NCBI GenBank assembly: GCA_903916205.1
Contig: CAIWVX010000103.1
Location: 1 to 9,863, forward strand
Direction: 5' to 3'
Length of the DNA stretch: 9,863 nucleotides
Source of the DNA: an uncultured beta proteobacterium
Lineage (GTDB): Bacteria > Pseudomonadota > Gammaproteobacteria > Burkholderiales > Rhodocyclaceae
Part shown: piece after piece, positions 7,826-9,863 of the stretch
How the letters are laid out: each line of letters starts with the position of its first letter
Numbering within the stretch: the first letter of the stretch is position 1
Made by a program: the position numbers and the translations under genes
Notes under the pieces: model-generated
Databases searched by the model: none
Seen by the model: the letters and a program-made list of their open reading frames with translations, nothing else
Told to the model about the DNA's origin: nothing

Positions 7826-8088
7826 TAGATCAACTCTCTCCCAACAGCAGGTGCATCAATCCATTCGCGCTCTTGTGCTGGCAATGGGTACACCTTAGCC
7901 GCTTGGGCTTCGGCCAGCAGTTCGGCGAGCGTGTAGCGTGGCCGAGGTTGGGAATTGACCACTAGGCAACCGTGATCGATGGACAGACCGACTGTCGCAC
8001 CCACTTGCAGGTGCAATTGGTCAAGAAAAGCAGGCGGCACGGCCAACATGACTGAACCGCCGACTTTGCGCAGATGGGTTGTGTGCAT
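7825..8088 (-). CDS. MazE/ChpS-family antitoxin (AbrB-type)
   Basis: Antitoxin of the adjacent ChpB/MazF-like toxin. The 87-residue protein has an N-terminal AbrB/MazE swapped-hairpin DNA-binding domain (about residues 1-48: LRKVGGSVMLAVPPAFLDQL, then a VGATVGLSIDHGCLVV strand pair). The C-terminal tail YTLAELLAEAQ...WIDAPAVGREL resembles the toxin-wrapping tail of ChpS/PemI. Gene order antitoxin-then-toxin with a one-base overlap is normal for the family. GGAGAG at 8094-8099, five bases before the ATG, is a good ribosome binding site. The protein probably represses its own promoter (8121-8149). Confidence 0.92.
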   Translation of the reverse strand: MHTTHLRKVGGSVMLAVPPAFLDQLHLQVGATVGLSIDHGCLVVNSQPRPRYTLAELLAEAQAAKVYPLPAQEREWIDAPAVGRELI

Positions 8089-8107
8089 GAAGTCTCTCCA
8101 ATAAATG

Positions 8108-8131
8108 ATAGTTAAACATAAGTATAACTAT
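8108..8131. promoter_or_regulatory. Probable operator of the toxin-antitoxin operon (inverted repeat)
   Basis: ATAGTTA (8108-8114) and TAACTAT (8125-8131) form a perfect 7-bp inverted repeat with a 10-bp AT-rich spacer. It covers the predicted -10 box at 8121-8126, so binding of the AbrB-type antitoxin here would block transcription. That role is inferred from position and from MazE-family autoregulation. Confidence 0.6.
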
Positions 8132-8149
8132 GGTTGATTTGATCTGCAA
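8121..8149 (-). promoter_or_regulatory. Sigma-70-type promoter of the toxin-antitoxin operon
   Basis: On the minus strand, TTGCAG (8149-8144) is followed by exactly 17 bases and then TATACT (8126-8121). This gives a short leader before the antitoxin ATG at 8088. Confidence 0.65.
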
Positions 8150-8410
8150 GAGGCGTGTTTCGGCAAGTACAGGGGCGTGGTCGCCTACACCTTACTGGCC
8201 AACCATGTGGCGCTACAGACCGAGTTGTTAGGTGCAAACCCGCATGAGAGTTACTGGGTTTTTGACATTGCCTACAACAACACGTCCGACATCGCTCCGA
8301 CCACGATCACCGGCGACATGCACAGCATCAACATGGACAACTTCGGCATCTTGCACTGGTTCGGCATGATGGAAGCCGTCTTGGCCGGAATCGATGAGGA
8401 GTGGTCATGA
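8138..8410 (+). pseudogene. tnpA: Remnant of a Tn3-family transposase gene (tnpA)
   Basis: An open frame of 90 codons with no start of its own (a GTG lies at 8177; the frame is open from just after a TGA at 8135-8137). It reads FGKYRGVVAYTLLANHV, GANPHESYWVFDIAYNNTSD, then TGDMHSINMDNFGILHWFG. This is the catalytic core region of Tn3-type DDE transposases; the Asp in TGDMHS probably corresponds to the second catalytic residue. A complete TnpA is close to 1,000 residues, so the N-terminal domains and the C-terminal part with the catalytic Glu are missing. Similarity fades after HWFGM, so a deletion junction is likely near 8355-8365. The final residues (EAVLAGIDEEWS) are unplaced. It reads toward the right end, as tnpA does in intact Tn3 elements. 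Confidence 0.85.
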
Positions 8411-8416
8411 TTGAAC

Positions 8417-8445
8417 AAATTCCGCCGGTTTGGGCTTACACCCCC
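8417..8445 (-). repeat. Right terminal inverted repeat (IRR) of the Tn3-type element
   Basis: Read on the minus strand it begins GGGGGTGTAAGCCC and continues with CAAACCGGCGGAATTT, pairing with 7410-7438 at 27 of 29 positions. It lies six bases after the tnpA remnant stop. A 13-codon frame starting at ATG 8407 reads through the repeat and stops in the TAAAT duplication. Confidence 0.92.
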
Positions 8446-8450
8446 TAAAT
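8446..8450. repeat. Target-site duplication, right copy (TAAAT)
   Basis: Identical to 7405-7409. It lies four bases beyond the stop codon of the osmC-family gene, so insertion spared that gene. Confidence 0.9.
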
Positions 8451-8454
8451 AGCA

Positions 8455-8877
8455 CTACGCCACGTGGACAATCTCAAAATCATGGGTGATCTCAGCCGTT
8501 GCACCGAGCATGATCGACGCCGAGCAATATTTTTCTTTTGACAGGGTAATGGCTCGGGCCACCGCCTCGGGTTTAAGATTTTTCCCGGTGACAACAAAAT
8601 GAAAATGTATTTTAGTGAAGACCTTAGGTTCCGTTTCGGCGCGCTCGGCCTTCAGGCTAACTTCGCATCCCGTCACCGCTTGGCGACTTTTTTGCAGAAT
8701 CATCACGACATCAAAAGCCGTGCAACCCCCCGTACCGGCCAGCAGTAATTCCATCGGGCGTGGAGCCATATTGCGCCCACCCGCCTCGGGTGGCCCATCC
8801 ATCAAAATGGCATGATTGCTCCCGGTTTCGGCCAAAATCGACATACCCCCTTCAATCCATTTAACCTTGCATTCCAT
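8455..8877 (-). CDS. OsmC family protein, YhfA-like
   Basis: The 140-residue protein is collinear with E. coli YhfA: start CKVKWIEGGMSILAETGSNHAILMDG, PRPMELLLAGTGGCTAFDVV, then TLSKEKYCSASIML. OsmC/Ohr proteins reduce peroxides through two cysteines; here these are Cys52 (GGC) and Cys118 (KYC), both present. The YhfA subgroup has no firmly established substrate, so activity on organic hydroperoxides is only a family-level expectation. The gene is convergent with nagZ and now separated from it by the Tn3-type element. Upstream is only a weak purine-rich ribosome binding site (AAAGAGAG) and no convincing sigma-70 promoter. Confidence 0.95.
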   Translation of the reverse strand: MECKVKWIEGGMSILAETGSNHAILMDGPPEAGGRNMAPRPMELLLAGTGGCTAFDVVMILQKSRQAVTGCEVSLKAERAETEPKVFTKIHFHFVVTGKNLKPEAVARAITLSKEKYCSASIMLGATAEITHDFEIVHVA

Positions 8878-9108
8878 GCGATTCTCTCTTTCTTGTTCTA
8901 TAAAAAATTTTGCAAATACATGACTTATGACACCTTCTTGTGCTTCTTATTTACGCTTGAATTTAATGAATGTAAACTTTTTAGCGCTTAAAATACAACC
9001 ACAAAAAACCGTTTATTCAGAAAGTATTTATGCTTGATCAGCAGGATATGCAACACACGCTTCGGTACGAAGATGTATTGTGGCTTCTTGGTAGTTAAAT
9101 CCTCGTAG
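8878..9108. other. AT-rich intergenic region with no recognised gene
   Basis: No convincing coding frame is seen. The stretch from about 8890 to 9035 is much richer in A+T than the flanking genes and must contain the osmC-family promoter, which I could not place with confidence. Small symmetric elements are present: TTTAC...GTAAA around 8951-8977 and a 5-bp stem CTTCG-GTA-CGAAG at 9060-9072 without a T-run. None can be assigned a role. Confidence 0.5.
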
Positions 9109-9246
9109 ATGGAACCGGACATCGACAAAAAATACGGCGACTACCTCGCCCAATACCTCGCGGCGGACTTTGGCACCCAACAGATTTTTAAACGCTTAAT
9201 CAGCGCTCTTCGCGGGTGTGCCAGACGCGCAAAATGTAGACGGTGA
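9109..9246 (+). other. Unrecognised 45-codon reading frame, possibly a gene remnant
   Basis: ATG 9109 opens a frame beginning MEPDIDKKYGDYLAQYL and continuing AADFGTQQIFKRLISAL, which looks protein-like (mixed charge, amphipathic) up to about base 9200. It then overlaps the 3' end of the parE-like gene on the other strand and becomes Cys/Arg-rich before TGA. A TAG lies directly before the ATG and no ribosome binding site is visible. It may be the tail of a lost gene or chance; I do not recognise the family. Confidence 0.25.
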
Positions 9247-9475
9247 GGTCGGCCAACTCGTAGCGTATTTCGTAGTTGCCAACGATGATGCGACGCACTT
9301 CGCGCGGTAGGTATTGATCCAGTTGGCGGCCACTTTGGGGACGTTCAAGTAGCGACCTTGGTGCCACGGTCAAGATTTGTGTCGTACGTGCGGCGGCCGT
9401 TGAATTTACTTTAGCCAGAAAGTCGTGGAGCCGCGCAACATCGGCTACGGCTTCATTAGACCATTTCAACTTCAT
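9200..9475 (-). CDS. ParE/RelE-family type II toxin
   Basis: The 91-residue protein has the RelE/ParE fold pattern: an N-terminal strand (MKLKWSNEAVADVARLHDFL) leading into a two-helix hairpin, then RPQSGRQLDQYLPREVRRIIVGNYEIRYEL and the closing strand VYILRVWHTREE. ParE members usually poison DNA gyrase and RelE members cleave mRNA on the ribosome. The LHDFL, REVRRIIVGNYEIRY and ILRVWHTRE features fit the ParE side better, but the target cannot be settled from sequence. Length and termini look complete. The start lies two bases after the stop of an antitoxin-like frame, the normal order for ParDE. Confidence 0.92.
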   Translation of the reverse strand: MKLKWSNEAVADVARLHDFLAKVNSTAAARTTQILTVAPRSLLERPQSGRQLDQYLPREVRRIIVGNYEIRYELADLTVYILRVWHTREER

Positions 9476-9477
9476 CG

Positions 9478-9846
9478 TTACGGTACCGGCAGGGGCTTGT
9501 CAGTGGTCAGACTCGCCGCCCATGCCTCGACATCCGCTTGGTCAACAACGCGACCGGCAGTGACATCGGCCATACACTCCAAGGTCTGGTTACCCTGTCG
9601 GACCGGACGAGGATCGGTAAGCCTTGTCCACACCAAGCCAACATGGTTCAAGAGATCATCTTGCCTCCTCTCGTCAAGGTCTGCACGCTGCGACAGGTGA
9701 GCGTGGTTCACATCAAAAGACCTGACGAGGTCCACAAGATCGTCCGATGCGACGACTTCGACATGAAACAGAACTGTATTCTTATCAGATGGGCCCATAC
9801 CCAGGTCCTCCACGCCGGACAAGAGGAGTCCCGAAAAGTCCAGCAA
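9478..9846 (-). CDS. Putative antitoxin frame: antitoxin-like C-terminus with an unrecognised upstream part
   Basis: The last 35 or so residues (TLECMADVTAGRVVDQADV, then EAWAASLTTDKPLPVP) look like the toxin-binding tail of a small antitoxin, and the stop lies two bases before the parE-like start, where the partner is expected. The rest, from TTG 9846, does not resemble a ribbon-helix-helix, Phd or HTH antitoxin domain. The frame is also open beyond 9846 to the window edge, so the gene may begin outside. The opposite strand is open through the same triplets (9460-9863), with ATG at 9643. This is consistent with an antitoxin truncated near 9590-9610 and joined to unrelated DNA, or with a divergent longer antitoxin. 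The upstream part should not be read as established protein. Confidence 0.45.
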   Translation of the reverse strand: MLDFSGLLLSGVEDLGMGPSDKNTVLFHVEVVASDDLVDLVRSFDVNHAHLSQRADLDERRQDDLLNHVGLVWTRLTDPRPVRQGNQTLECMADVTAGRVVDQADVEAWAASLTTDKPLPVP

Positions 9847-9863
9847 GTCAGCTGTTACATAAC

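Larger units (their letters stand above)
7410..8445. mobile_element. Non-autonomous Tn3-family mini-transposon carrying a toxin-antitoxin module
   Basis: A 1,036-bp element bounded by 29-bp inverted repeats (27 of 29 identical) whose outer ends begin GGGG, flanked by a perfect 5-bp direct repeat TAAAT. These are the hallmarks of the Tn3 family. Family membership is independently supported by an internal fragment that reads as a Tn3-type TnpA core (8138-8410). Contents from left to right: left repeat, a degenerate internal copy of the repeat core, ChpB/MazF-like toxin and MazE-like antitoxin (both minus strand), their promoter, the tnpA remnant (plus strand), right repeat. There is no complete transposase, resolvase or recognised res site, so movement would need TnpA in trans. 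Toxin-antitoxin genes are common passengers of Tn3 transposons; an element reduced to little else is unusual. Confidence 0.9.

Noticed and set aside
7416..8439. Inverted ends beginning GTAAG suggested an IS66-type element.
   Set aside because: IS66 elements make 8-bp duplications, and the bases next to GTAA are not repeated. Extending the repeat outward to GGGG gives a perfect 5-bp TAAAT duplication, and the internal transposase fragment is Tn3-like.
9060..9072. CTTCG-GTA-CGAAG hairpin as a possible terminator.
   Set aside because: The stem is only 5 bp and no T-run follows on either strand.
9425..9700. 91-codon plus-strand frame opposite the parE/antitoxin junction.
   Set aside because: It crosses the toxin start and antitoxin tail, is Ser/Arg-rich, and shows no domain; the toxin on the minus strand explains the region.
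1..9863. tRNA, rRNA, riboswitch or CRISPR array.
   Set aside because: No cloverleaf-like sequence, rRNA motif, or regularly spaced direct repeats were seen on either strand by eye; no covariance search could be run.

Overview
The window holds the distal part of a compact housekeeping operon on the + strand (positions 1-7384), followed by a small accessory region (about 7385-9863). The order lepA-lepB-DUF4845-rnc-era-recO-pdxJ-acpS-nagZ is typical of Betaproteobacteria (Nitrosomonadales/Rhodocyclales-like). The DUF4845 gene between lepB and rnc and nagZ straight after acpS are the most telling parts. Base composition looks close to half G+C by eye (not computed). The genus cannot be named from this sequence.

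The operon covers translation (LepA), protein export (LepB), RNA processing and ribosome assembly (RNase III, Era), DNA repair (RecO), vitamin B6 synthesis (PdxJ), acyl-carrier-protein activation (AcpS) and cell-wall recycling (NagZ). Genes are packed tightly: DUF4845/rnc, rnc/era, recO/pdxJ and pdxJ/acpS each overlap by four bases (ATGA). lepA lacks its first dozen or so codons at the window edge. All other operon genes look intact.

The main discovery is a complete 1,036-bp non-autonomous Tn3-family element at 7410-8445, inserted between nagZ and an osmC-family gene. It has 29-bp terminal inverted repeats (27 of 29 matching, outer end GGGG) and a perfect 5-bp target duplication, TAAAT, on each side. 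Inside are an intact ChpB/MazF-type toxin-antitoxin operon with a well-formed promoter and operator, and a short internal remnant of a Tn3-type transposase. No resolvase or full transposase is present, so it could move only with help in trans. Removing the element and one TAAAT leaves nagZ and osmC convergent, 29 bp apart.

Right of the element are a YhfA-type OsmC-family gene (minus strand), an AT-rich gene-poor gap with an unrecognised short reading frame, and a second toxin-antitoxin locus (minus strand). That locus is a ParE/RelE-type toxin preceded by an antitoxin-like C-terminus whose upstream part is not recognisable. Both strands are open there up to the window edge, so the antitoxin may be broken or chimeric.
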